Both the position numbers and the translations under genes were made by a program. A model generated the notes under the pieces. That model was not told the DNA's origin, did no database searches, and saw nothing but the letters and a program-made list of their open reading frames with translations. This document shows positions 8,288-16,773 of a DNA stretch of 64,000 nt, piece by piece. This DNA comes from Caldilineaceae bacterium. GTDB taxonomy: Bacteria > Chloroflexota > Anaerolineae > Caldilineales > Caldilineaceae. Within the stretch, counting starts at the first letter, position 1. Each line of letters opens with the position of its first letter. Location: positions 1-64,000 of the forward strand of contig JAJEDJ010000036.1 in assembly GCA_022821545.1 (NCBI GenBank), in the 5' to 3' direction.

Positions 8288-10197
8288 ACCTTCTCTCCCT
8301 TGAAAACGTCTCCAAGCAGTTTTCCGAGCGGTTGCTGCTCGATGCCGTCTCGCTCTCCATCAACGCCGGCGAACGTATCGGCCTGATCGGCGTCAACGGC
8401 AGCGGCAAAACGACCCTTCTCCGTATGATTGCGGGCCTGGAAGCGCCCGACGACGGCCAGGTCACTGTCTGGGGCGGCGTGCGCATCGAGATGGTCCAAC
8501 AAGAGCCGCAGCTGGACGAGAGCGCGACCGTACTCGAGCAACTCTTCCGCAGCAGCTCGCCGCAGATGCGCCTCCTGCGGGACTATGAAAGCGCCAGCCA
8601 GCGCCTTGAGCACGAACCGGCCAGCCAGGCCCTGCAGCAGCGCCTGCTGGAACTGTCCGAGGAGATGGAGCGGAGCGGTGGCTGGGCCGCAGCCGCCAAC
8701 GCCAAATCAATCCTGACAAAGTTGGGAATCAGCGACTTTGACGCCCGTATCGAAACCCTCAGCGGCGGACAGCGCAAACGCGTCGCCCTGGCCCGGGCCT
8801 TGATCGACCGCGCCGACCTGCTGGTCCTTGACGAACCGACCAACCACATCGATATCGAGATAATCGAATGGCTGGAAGACTACCTGACCACCGAACCCGG
8901 CGCACTTCTGATGGTCACCCATGATCGGCGCTTTCTTGACCGCGTCGTCCATCGCATCGTCGAGCTGGACCGGCGCCGGCTCGTCTCCTACGCCGGCAAC
9001 TACAGCCGCTATCTGGAGCTGCGTCAACTTCGCCACGAACGCCTCGCCGCCGAGGAACGGCAGCGCCTGAAGCTCCTCAAACGAGAGCTCGAATGGATTC
9101 GGCGAACGCCAATGGCACGGGGCACGAAGCAGAAAGCCCGCAGGCAACGTGTGGCCGATCTCCAGCGCATCCACTACGATTCCGACACCGATCGCGTCGT
9201 CATGGCCCTGGCCACCCGCCGTCTCGGCAAGACCGTTCTCACGGCGAAAGGTCTGACCAAATCCTACGAAGGTTCGGCCGCAGTAAGTCAGGTTGATTTT
9301 ACGCTTGAACCGGGTGACCGCATCGGCCTCCTCGGCCCGAATGGCGCCGGCAAGAGTACCTTCCTCGACATGCTGGCCGGCAGGGTCAATCTCGACGCGG
9401 GGCAGATCAAATGGGGCGAAACGGTGCGGCTCGGATACTACGACCAGCAGACGCGCGACCTCGACGACGTGCAGCGTCTGATTGAATTCATCGAGGAGGA
9501 AGCATCCCTGATTCAGGCGCGCGACGGCAGCCGCGTGGAGGCGGCACAGATGATGGAGTGGTTTTTGTTTCCCCGCAAAATGCAGTGGGGGCGCATAGGC
9601 AGCCTCAGCGGCGGTGAGCGCCGCCGGCTCTACCTCCTGCGCACTTTGGTCCATCAGCCAAACGTGCTTCTGCTGGACGAGCCAACTAACGATCTGGACG
9701 TGCAGACACTGACCGTGCTCGAAGAGTTCCTGGACGCCTTCACCGGCTGCCTGATCGTTGCCAGCCACGACCGCTACTTCCTCGACCGCACCGTCGACTT
9801 CATCATGCCCTTCGAGGACGGGCGCCTGGGAAAACGATACCCCGCTCCGTACGAAACCTACCGGCGGCTGTACAGCCAGGACCAGCAGGCCCGCCGCGCC
9901 GACCATTCTCGGAATGCTCCGGCGCCGGGGCGGCCCGCCGCCAATGGACAGACGGCCCCGCGACCGGCCGGAACGGGCAAGAAGCTAACCTGGAAGGAGA
10001 GTCAGGAGTTAACGCGTTTGGAAACGGAGATTGCCGGCTGGGAAGAGGAGCAGACGCGTCTACAGCAGCAGATCAACGACAGCGGCAGCGACTACCAGGC
10101 GCTCCAAAACCTCTCTGCCAGACTGTCAGCTGTCGAACTGTCGCTGGAATCGGCCTTCGAGCGTTGGGCGGAACTGTCCGAGCGCCAGGAGTTCTGA
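8284..10197 (+). CDS. uup: ABC-F family ATPase, Uup-type
   Basis: 637 residues with two ABC domains and no membrane part. Domain 1: Walker A GVNGSGKTT (about 36-44), signature LSGGQRKR (about 159), Walker B followed by DEPTNH. Linker 'P-site' region near 230-300 with basic coiled-coil (LKRELEWIRRTP). Domain 2: Walker A LGPNGAGKS (about 350), signature LSGGERRR (about 441). The C-terminal 80 residues form a predicted coiled coil (WKESQELTRLETEIAGW), the DNA/ribosome-interacting tail characteristic of Uup. ABC-F proteins act on the ribosome; Uup also affects precise excision of transposons. It is translationally coupled to the acyl-CoA synthetase by a 4-base overlap. It ends 23 bases from the convergent caspase gene. 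Confidence 0.9.
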   Translation: MNLLSLENVSKQFSERLLLDAVSLSINAGERIGLIGVNGSGKTTLLRMIAGLEAPDDGQVTVWGGVRIEMVQQEPQLDESATVLEQLFRSSSPQMRLLRDYESASQRLEHEPASQALQQRLLELSEEMERSGGWAAAANAKSILTKLGISDFDARIETLSGGQRKRVALARALIDRADLLVLDEPTNHIDIEIIEWLEDYLTTEPGALLMVTHDRRFLDRVVHRIVELDRRRLVSYAGNYSRYLELRQLRHERLAAEERQRLKLLKRELEWIRRTPMARGTKQKARRQRVADLQRIHYDSDTDRVVMALATRRLGKTVLTAKGLTKSYEGSAAVSQVDFTLEPGDRIGLLGPNGAGKSTFLDMLAGRVNLDAGQIKWGETVRLGYYDQQTRDLDDVQRLIEFIEEEASLIQARDGSRVEAAQMMEWFLFPRKMQWGRIGSLSGGERRRLYLLRTLVHQPNVLLLDEPTNDLDVQTLTVLEEFLDAFTGCLIVASHDRYFLDRTVDFIMPFEDGRLGKRYPAPYETYRRLYSQDQQARRADHSRNAPAPGRPAANGQTAPRPAGTGKKLTWKESQELTRLETEIAGWEEEQTRLQQQINDSGSDYQALQNLSARLSAVELSLESAFERWAELSERQEF

Positions 10198-10220
10198 GAC
10201 CCGCAACTGGTTGCCGGGAA

Positions 10221-13200
10221 CTACTTGAACTGCCGGCGCAGCGCCTCGAGCGACTCCTCGGCGTAGAAATACTCGAAGTGATGGCAGCCGAGCACATCCA
10301 CCTGCAGGTCAGGCCAGTTACCGCCCCGCACACCCCGCGCCGACGCTACCCCAACCAGCAGGTCATTCGGGCCCAGAACCTGGTCCAACGTCTTGTCAAG
10401 TAGACGGGTCATCTCTGTCTTGGAGAACAGCTTGCGCCAGTTCACGGGACCGTCCATCTCGGAGTTGACTCCGATCTGGATATAGTACTTCACGTTCACC
10501 TCATTGCGCGGGTCATTGAGCTTCTGATACAGCTCCGCGCTCGGCGCAAGGTCCTGTATACCGGTCGTCAACCGCGCGATCCCAATCACCAGCAACTGGG
10601 CCAAGAGTTCATAGTCCATCAGCCCCGCCTGATTGAGAATAATCGTCGCCAGCCACGGAATCAGCCGGTGCGATTCAGCCAGCACGGTGCCGGTGTTATG
10701 CGCGCCAACCATGATAACCCGCTCCACAAACTGATGCCCACTCTCCATCTCGACGCAAACACGGGCGACCTGGGTTCCCATGCTGTGGCTATATATGTCG
10801 AGCGGCGGCCCCGTTTCGGCGCCAAATCCGAGACGGCGAAGCTGCGCCGTCATCAGCAGACCGCTCTCGCGGATGCCCGTGTTGATCGTCTCGTAGTCGA
10901 ACGTCAACGCCAGATCGTATTCATCCAGCTCCATCAGATGCGGAAGTGCTCTCTGGACCAACTTGTCGGTGCTGCTGCCGAAGCCGTGAGTGATAAGAAG
11001 CGCCCGCCGCGCCTTGGAAACGTCCTGTGACGTAACCTTCGAATAGACCGGTGTGCCGCCCTCCCCTAAACGGACCTGGCGTACGCCCAGGTCAGGCGGG
11101 AGCTTTTGATAAAACAACTTATAAAAAAGCACGCGCACGGCATGTTTCGCATCTCGGACAGACGGTTCCCCTCCGCCGTCCCCGTCGTCGGACGCCGGCT
11201 CCTTGCGCGCCGCGGCTTCGGCTCGCCGCCACTCCTCCTGGAAAAAGCCGATCAGCCGCCCGAACACACCTCCCACGCCTCTGCCGACCTCGCCTCCAGC
11301 CCCCGTATTGCTCCCAGTATTGCTGCCCGCGTTCGACCTTGTTCTTCGCCATCCGCCCGCGAGACCGGAATCTGCCTCCACCGAATCCGGGACGGGCAGG
11401 TGGGTAATCTCCACTGCCATGCGCCTTCTGTCGCCGGACTGGGACAGGTTACGGGCGTCGGTTGGATGGCCGACCATGTAGTAGTATTCGCCGTCAAAAG
11501 CGACCGCGGCGATCCCGGCAATGTCCGGGTCGTTCTCCACACTCAGCGCAATCCGCAGCGGAGACTCGGCGCTTATTGTCTTAAGCTGCTCCGCTGAACT
11601 GTCCAGGACCAGCACACCGGGTGACCCGCCGCCGGCTCCCGCGTTGTGCGAGAATGAGAGCGGCTGGAAAAACGGCGCGGCTTCAGGGCTGTTCAGACCG
11701 GGCGGCAGGGAGATTGGATCGTCCGCATCCCAGGCGAAATGTCTCAGACTGCTCACAACCAGGAGGCCCCCCAGGCCCGCCGGCTTCTCCACCGTGATGT
11801 CCAGGTCCGTTCCCACATTGATCCTGTTCTGCCCCTGCGGCAGAGCACATTCCTCCTGCTTGCGAAGGGCTGTAACCGCCACTTGCTTTGTAATCCAGCG
11901 ATCATGTGTATCGTCCCGCTGCACCATCAGATTGCGCACGCGCGGGCCGTCGTAACGGATGCCGTTCATCAGTTCTGCCAGCGGGCCGAATGCCCGCGTC
12001 TGTTCCGTCCCGTTCGGCTCGTTCAGCTCCGGCATCTCCAGTACGTCGAAGGAGGTGGGAACGCGCGTGGCGAAGACTTTGAATATCTCCGTCTCGGACT
12101 CTTTTCCCGGGTCCTTCACGACCGGCTCAATGTTGTTGATGAAGAACTCCTTGCCCGGCGCCACCAGCTGGTAGGGCGCCCGATCCGGGAAGATGCGTCG
12201 GATGCCGAATTGCGCGGACAGTGAGAAGGCGGTTACATAGAGATTTTCTGAGCTGTTGTTCCGCACTGTAACCCAGAGCTTGCGCCCCGGCGGCAGCACA
12301 CCGTCCCGACCCAGCGGCTCGCCGTCCTTAGGAGAGGTAAAGCTGGCACGCGTGTACGTCTGGACGTCAATGCTCAACGCCTCTTCCATCAGTGCCATCG
12401 GCGCCGGATTGCGCAGCGTGCGTACATTGTGGAAGGTAGCCAGATGGTGCAGATACTCAACCGTTTTTGCCGCCCCCGCTTGCGTACGCGCCGGCCTGTC
12501 CTGCACAATCTGGACGCCGCTGCCGTCCTGGATTACGTAGGCGTCGTTCTCGACGGCCACTTGGAAACGGGTAAATCCATCCTGAGCGCTTCCTCCCACC
12601 GCGTGCAGAAACGGGGATGAGGGCGCGGTGGTCAACTCCGCCAGCAGAAAGGGATCGGCGCAGGTCACTTCGTACATCAACCTCTCGTATCCGTAAGCCG
12701 TGACCTTCACCCTGGCAGGCAGACTGAACTCGGTGTGGCGCACACCCTTGATCAGCGCGTATGACGAATCGACCCTGGATTCGGTCACTTCGCCGCGGCC
12801 AAGTCCCCGCCCCTCCAGCGCATCGCTGCCCGCCGGGAACAGCTCCACGCGGCTGCCCGGCGTCAGACCGACCGCCGCGCCGCCGCCGATGCGAATAACG
12901 ACGTCGTTTCCCGCATCTCCCGCCTCTCTGGCGCTGATAACGTTCAGATAAGAGCCGGCATGGGGCGTAAGTTCGCCGAAGACGGCACGGTTGCCCGGCC
13001 CCTCCAATTGGGGGATCTGACGCGCATAGACGCTATGCACCTGGGTCTGCACCGCGTCGTGGACCTCCCTCCAGCTCATCTGCGGGTGCAGCTCCTGCAG
13101 CTTCTGCAGCAGGAAGTAGCTCATCGCTCCGTACCACGCGCCGTTGGTCGGCGAGCGGTATTCGTGGCTCATCTCCTCATCCCGGCAACCGGCCAGCAGG

Positions 13201-13826
13201 ACATGTTCGCTGCCCAGCTTTGCGGACCAGTGCCGGCCGGCCGCCGTTCTCCCACCCGACGCCTCGGGAAGAACCGTGGCCGCGGGCCGCAGGCGGCGGT
13301 CTGCCGCGGTCCGCCGCACCGGCACAAGCGCGCGTGTGCCCGAACCGGCGTGGCAGCAGTCCAACACTACCGTTACCAGCGCGCCTCTCTCCTCGGCCGC
13401 AGCGATCAGCGCAGCCAGCTCCTTGTCCAATATGTCGTAGACGGGCTTGCCGCCGTCGTCCACTGCGCGGCTGTCGCAGGGCACCAGCGTCTCGTCGTAA
13501 CCGTCCGGCTCATTGGGGTCGGTAGAGATGGCCTGGGAGCCGTGCCCACTGAAGTGGAAAAAGAGCTGGTCGCCGATTCTGGCCTGCTCGATCAGCCACC
13601 GCCAGCCGTCTATGATGTTTTGTCGGGAGGGGAGCTTTTCATCCGGTTCCGCCCCTGTCGATGTCAGCAGCCGGATGTTCTCGGTCGGCACGCCCATTCG
13701 TTGGGTCAGAAATCCGTAAATCGCCCTGGCGTCGTTGGCGCAGCCGCCCAGATCGGACACCACACTGCTCCGGTAATGATTGATACCGACCACCAGAGCA
13801 AACAACCGCGGAGACAACATTCGCAA
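10221..13826 (-). CDS. Caspase-like (C14) protein with C-terminal alpha/beta hydrolase domain
   Basis: 1201 residues. Residues 5-165 are a prokaryotic caspase/metacaspase p20 domain: FALVVGINHY start, catalytic His95 in FSGHGS and Cys158 in VVLDCCHAGSG. Residues about 280-570 are beta-rich (for example KLWVTVRNNSSENLYV), of the type found behind caspase domains. Residues about 580-790 are unassigned. Residues about 920-1201 are an alpha/beta hydrolase of the PGAP1/lipase kind: LLITHGFGSS oxyanion strand and nucleophile elbow SHS1015MG. No membrane segment or signal peptide is seen, so it should be cytoplasmic. Such caspase-plus-effector proteins are thought to act in conflict or cell-suicide responses, but this partner pairing is inference. 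Two in-frame ATGs (13826, 13820) are equally possible starts. Confidence 0.85.
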   Translation of the reverse strand: MRMLSPRLFALVVGINHYRSSVVSDLGGCANDARAIYGFLTQRMGVPTENIRLLTSTGAEPDEKLPSRQNIIDGWRWLIEQARIGDQLFFHFSGHGSQAISTDPNEPDGYDETLVPCDSRAVDDGGKPVYDILDKELAALIAAAEERGALVTVVLDCCHAGSGTRALVPVRRTAADRRLRPAATVLPEASGGRTAAGRHWSAKLGSEHVLLAGCRDEEMSHEYRSPTNGAWYGAMSYFLLQKLQELHPQMSWREVHDAVQTQVHSVYARQIPQLEGPGNRAVFGELTPHAGSYLNVISAREAGDAGNDVVIRIGGGAAVGLTPGSRVELFPAGSDALEGRGLGRGEVTESRVDSSYALIKGVRHTEFSLPARVKVTAYGYERLMYEVTCADPFLLAELTTAPSSPFLHAVGGSAQDGFTRFQVAVENDAYVIQDGSGVQIVQDRPARTQAGAAKTVEYLHHLATFHNVRTLRNPAPMALMEEALSIDVQTYTRASFTSPKDGEPLGRDGVLPPGRKLWVTVRNNSSENLYVTAFSLSAQFGIRRIFPDRAPYQLVAPGKEFFINNIEPVVKDPGKESETEIFKVFATRVPTSFDVLEMPELNEPNGTEQTRAFGPLAELMNGIRYDGPRVRNLMVQRDDTHDRWITKQVAVTALRKQEECALPQGQNRINVGTDLDITVEKPAGLGGLLVVSSLRHFAWDADDPISLPPGLNSPEAAPFFQPLSFSHNAGAGGGSPGVLVLDSSAEQLKTISAESPLRIALSVENDPDIAGIAAVAFDGEYYYMVGHPTDARNLSQSGDRRRMAVEITHLPVPDSVEADSGLAGGWRRTRSNAGSNTGSNTGAGGEVGRGVGGVFGRLIGFFQEEWRRAEAAARKEPASDDGDGGGEPSVRDAKHAVRVLFYKLFYQKLPPDLGVRQVRLGEGGTPVYSKVTSQDVSKARRALLITHGFGSSTDKLVQRALPHLMELDEYDLALTFDYETINTGIRESGLLMTAQLRRLGFGAETGPPLDIYSHSMGTQVARVCVEMESGHQFVERVIMVGAHNTGTVLAESHRLIPWLATIILNQAGLMDYELLAQLLVIGIARLTTGIQDLAPSAELYQKLNDPRNEVNVKYYIQIGVNSEMDGPVNWRKLFSKTEMTRLLDKTLDQVLGPNDLLVGVASARGVRGGNWPDLQVDVLGCHHFEYFYAEESLEALRRQFK

Positions 13827-13896
13827 TCCTCAGAGACAAGTGAGACACGCTGCTGCTTTGCGAAAAGCGAGCGGACAGTCTATGGGAAATAGAGCG

Positions 13897-13905
13897 ATCA
13901 TAGCA
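13897..13905 (-). promoter_or_regulatory. Extended -10 promoter of the caspase-hydrolase gene
   Basis: On the minus strand TGC-TATGAT (TATGAT at 13902-13897), about 65 bases upstream of the ATG. No clear -35. Just upstream, 13922-13928 AATAACC and 13949-13955 GGTTATT form an inverted repeat around a GCGAA-AA-TTCGC palindrome. That could be an operator or the end of the preceding DUF899 transcript; it lacks a T-run. Confidence 0.4.
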
Positions 13906-13999
13906 CATTGACGGCACAATGAATAACCGGAAATGGCGAAAATTCGCGGGTTATTGTTTCCAATAGAACATCCGGGGTGTCGCGTTCCGTGGTCCCGCT

Positions 14000-14605
14000 T
14001 CAGCCGCTCGCAGAGGGGTACTCGAACAGCGGGTCCCAGCCGGCCGGCCCGTCCGGCAGCAGATCGAACAGGTGCCACACGCCGCAATACAGGTCGCCCG
14101 GACCGAAATAGTCCTTGGCGACCCGCACGATCGTACCCTCCGCGTTCTTTCGAAATACCGAGACGCCCGGTTGGTATCCGGCCAGGAACTCCTCCTCTTC
14201 CCACCGGAATCCCATATCTTCGGTGAAGGTCGTGCCCTCTGCCGAATACAACGGAAACCGCCAGCCCCGCCTCCTCGCGAACTCCTGCTGTGCCTTCGGA
14301 CTGTCAGGCGACACCACTACAAACGCGGCCCGGCTCTGCAAATGCTGGCACACGCCGTTGAACTCGTCGGCCCACATCGTGCAGTTCGCGCATCCGGTTC
14401 CCATATTGTGAACAAGTATGAGATCGTCCTTGTCGCCGAACATCTCCGAAAGCCTGACCAGACCGTCCGTGTTCTTGAGTTCGTAATCTCTCACTGGCTC
14501 TGGTGGCAGCTTGCGCCGCAGCCTCACCAGCTTCCGTCTCGCCGCGTCAAGCTCCTCCTGGGCACAGGAGATCTCCCTCTCCAACTCTGCTCTCAGCCAT
14601 CTCAT
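14000..14605 (-). CDS. DUF899 family thioredoxin-like protein
   Basis: 201 residues. After a helical N-terminus (1-35) it follows the DUF899 layout: VHNMGTGCANCTMWADEFNG with the CxxC pair Cys72-Cys75, then a SPDSPKAQQEFARRRGWRFPLYSAEGTTFTEDMGF-like region (given here in part) and a closing aromatic-rich domain. DUF899 is a thioredoxin fold family of unknown substrate; bacterial members often carry only part of the redox pair, but both Cys are present here. The start codon overlaps the RmuC stop (ATGA) and the GGGAGG box lies in the end of rmuC, so the two are translationally coupled. Confidence 0.85.
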   Translation of the reverse strand: MRWLRAELEREISCAQEELDAARRKLVRLRRKLPPEPVRDYELKNTDGLVRLSEMFGDKDDLILVHNMGTGCANCTMWADEFNGVCQHLQSRAAFVVVSPDSPKAQQEFARRRGWRFPLYSAEGTTFTEDMGFRWEEEEFLAGYQPGVSVFRKNAEGTIVRVAKDYFGPGDLYCGVWHLFDLLPDGPAGWDPLFEYPSASG

Positions 14606-15873
14606 CCTCCCTGTCCCGGCAGTTCTTTCAAGGACTCTACCCGCTTTCCGGCGTATTTGGAGATTCGGACCTGGTCCTCAATCTGCTGTGGCTCCGGGAA
14701 ACTGTCCTCTCTGCTGGAAGTCAGTTGGGCGAACTTTCTGGCTTGGGGCGCAACTCGGCTGTCAAATGAGCCTACAGAATCGTTGAAAGCGTATACCGCC
14801 CTCTTCAATCGATTGCCAACTTCCTGGTAGCGATTGATGAATATCATCATCCGATTGTGCAGCTCTACGCCTTCCTTCAGTATGACTTCGGCACTCTCGG
14901 CGATGCGGTGGCGCTGCCAACCGTTGGCAACGGTCCACAACAGCGAAATCAACGATGCCGGCGTGGCGATAGCTACCCTCTTGCTCATGGCGTACTCGAT
15001 CAGCACAGGATTGGCGTTCAACGCCGCCGCCAGAAACTGGTCTCCGGGAACGAACATCACCACAAAACCCAACGAGCCTTCCACCTTCGTGCCATAGTCC
15101 TTCTTCGCCAGGTCGTCTACCTGCGCCTTCAAGGCGCTGGCGTGCCGTTTCAGGGAACTGTCCCTTGTATCCCTGTCCTCCGCCTCTTGCGCATCCATGT
15201 ACGCAGCCGTGGACGTCTTTGCATCGATCACCACCGTCCGCTGTTCCGGCAACCGCACTGTCAGATCGGGTCTGCTCTGGGAATCGCCAACAGCGACCTG
15301 TTCCCTGAAGTCGCAGTACTCCTCCATCCCCGCCAGTTCGACCACACGCCGCAACTGCACCTCACCCCAGTTACCTATCTGCCTGTTGTCGGTCAGTGCG
15401 CTGGACAGCTTGCCGGTCTCCGCCGCAAGGCTCTCGCTCCGCTGCGCCAGCAAACTGATCTGCGGATTGAGCTTCTCATAATTCTGTGTAAGCGGCTTGA
15501 CCAGCGCTTCAAACTGCTCGTGGCGTTGCTTGAAATCCCCCTTAGCCGCCTCCAGCGTCTTGCCCAGATTCTCCTGCGCCAAGTCCATAAACTGGGAGTT
15601 ATTCGCCTGCAACGCTTGGCTGGCCGTCGCCTGGAATCTCTCATTCAACTGTTCTTTGGCCATCTCCACGATTTTCTCGGCACTGTCGCTTTGCTCCAAC
15701 TGACCTTGCAGCCCAGCGTTCTCTTCCCGCAGCGCAGCTTTCTCTTTCACCCAGTCCGCTTCCAATCTCGATAGCTGGCTCTTGGCGCGCGATCCCTGCA
15801 CCAACCAACTGGTTAACCCCCCCAATACGCACCCTGCCAGGATGCCAGCAACGACTGCATAGGTTAACTCCAT
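14602..15873 (-). CDS. rmuC: DNA recombination protein RmuC
   Basis: 423 residues. An N-terminal membrane anchor (about 5-25, YAVVAGILAGCVLGGL) is followed by a coiled coil to about residue 150. The RmuC nuclease-like domain then shows its typical start IGNWGEVQLRRVVELAGM and the conserved RPDLTVRLP and VIDAKTS segments, the PD-(D/E)XK-like core. RmuC limits DNA inversions at short inverted repeats and is presumed a membrane-tethered nuclease. It is the first gene of a short operon with DUF899; the sirtuin gene lies 79 bases upstream on the same strand. Confidence 0.92.
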   Translation of the reverse strand: MELTYAVVAGILAGCVLGGLTSWLVQGSRAKSQLSRLEADWVKEKAALREENAGLQGQLEQSDSAEKIVEMAKEQLNERFQATASQALQANNSQFMDLAQENLGKTLEAAKGDFKQRHEQFEALVKPLTQNYEKLNPQISLLAQRSESLAAETGKLSSALTDNRQIGNWGEVQLRRVVELAGMEEYCDFREQVAVGDSQSRPDLTVRLPEQRTVVIDAKTSTAAYMDAQEAEDRDTRDSSLKRHASALKAQVDDLAKKDYGTKVEGSLGFVVMFVPGDQFLAAALNANPVLIEYAMSKRVAIATPASLISLLWTVANGWQRHRIAESAEVILKEGVELHNRMMIFINRYQEVGNRLKRAVYAFNDSVGSFDSRVAPQARKFAQLTSSREDSFPEPQQIEDQVRISKYAGKRVESLKELPGQGG

Positions 15874-15952
15874 CTTTCACTCCTCGTTCGCTATTCGAAG
15901 TCATGAAGGGGCCAGAAACTGTGGCCTTCTGCCTCTCACATCAGGTCAACGC

Positions 15953-16720
15953 TCAGTGATTTACCCGGCGGCCCGCCACAGCGCGCGCCAGCGCCGGCAG
16001 CAGCTCCCCGCTCCTTCCCTGCAGAAAGATGTCGGCAATCGTCGAGATAGGACCCGGCTCCGGGTTCACGTCGATGACGGCAGCCCCTGCCTGTTTGGCG
16101 ACAAGCGGCAACTGCGACGCCGGATAGACCAGCCCGCTCGTCCCCACCACCAGCATGACGTCGCAATCTTGGGCCGCAGCGACCGCCTCTTCCACTGCAT
16201 CCCAGGGCAGATTCTCCCCAAACCAGACCACATCCGGCCGTACCGGTTCTCCGCAAAGGCCGCACGCGGGCGGCGAATCCGCTCGGCGCTCCTCTATCGT
16301 CAATTGATGCGGCGCCGCGCACGCAGCGCAGCGGTAATTGGACAGAGTGCCATGCAGGTGGAGCACGTCCGCGCTGCCGGCCTGCTCGTGCAGATCATCT
16401 ACATTCTGCGTTACCAGCAAGAAGTCTCCGCATAGTCCCGCAAGGTCGGCCAGGGCAGCATGACCGTGGTTGGGCGCGGCCGCGCCCAACTGCTGCAGCC
16501 GCCACATGTACCAGCGCCACACCAGTCCCGGGTCCCGTTCAAACCCCTGCGGAGTGGCCAGCTCCTCGACATCAAAACGGCTCCACAAACCGGTCTGCGC
16601 GTCCCGAAAAGTCGGCACACCCGACTCCGCGCTCACCCCGGCCCCCGTCAAACACACAACTGCCGATGCAGCCGAAAAAAGCTGCGCGGCCCTGGCAATA
16701 GCCTCTTCAACGCCATCCAT
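15953..16720 (-). CDS. cobB: Sir2-family NAD-dependent protein deacylase
   Basis: 255 residues, single sirtuin domain. NAD-binding GAGVSAESGVPTFR (from residue 26), TQNVDDLHEQAG (104-115), catalytic His123 in LHG, and a zinc ribbon with Cys131, Cys134, Cys153 and Cys156. Tyr71 and Arg74 give the YxxR pair (YMWR) that in class III sirtuins (SIRT5, CobB) binds acidic acyl groups, so desuccinylase or demalonylase activity is likely besides deacetylation. It may counter acyl-CoA-driven protein acylation. The next gene upstream is the phosphoglycerate mutase, 53 bases away; this gap holds an ACCACTGACC-type repeat (16741). Confidence 0.92.
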   Translation of the reverse strand: MDGVEEAIARAAQLFSAASAVVCLTGAGVSAESGVPTFRDAQTGLWSRFDVEELATPQGFERDPGLVWRWYMWRLQQLGAAAPNHGHAALADLAGLCGDFLLVTQNVDDLHEQAGSADVLHLHGTLSNYRCAACAAPHQLTIEERRADSPPACGLCGEPVRPDVVWFGENLPWDAVEEAVAAAQDCDVMLVVGTSGLVYPASQLPLVAKQAGAAVIDVNPEPGPISTIADIFLQGRSGELLPALARAVAGRRVNH

Positions 16721-16773
16721 TTTCGCTATTCCCAGGCCTCACCACTGACCACTTATTACTGATTACAGCAGTT

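Noticed and set aside
13922-13955. Inverted repeat AATAACC...GGTTATT as an intrinsic terminator
   Set aside because: No T-run on either strand; kept only as a possible operator or weak structure.
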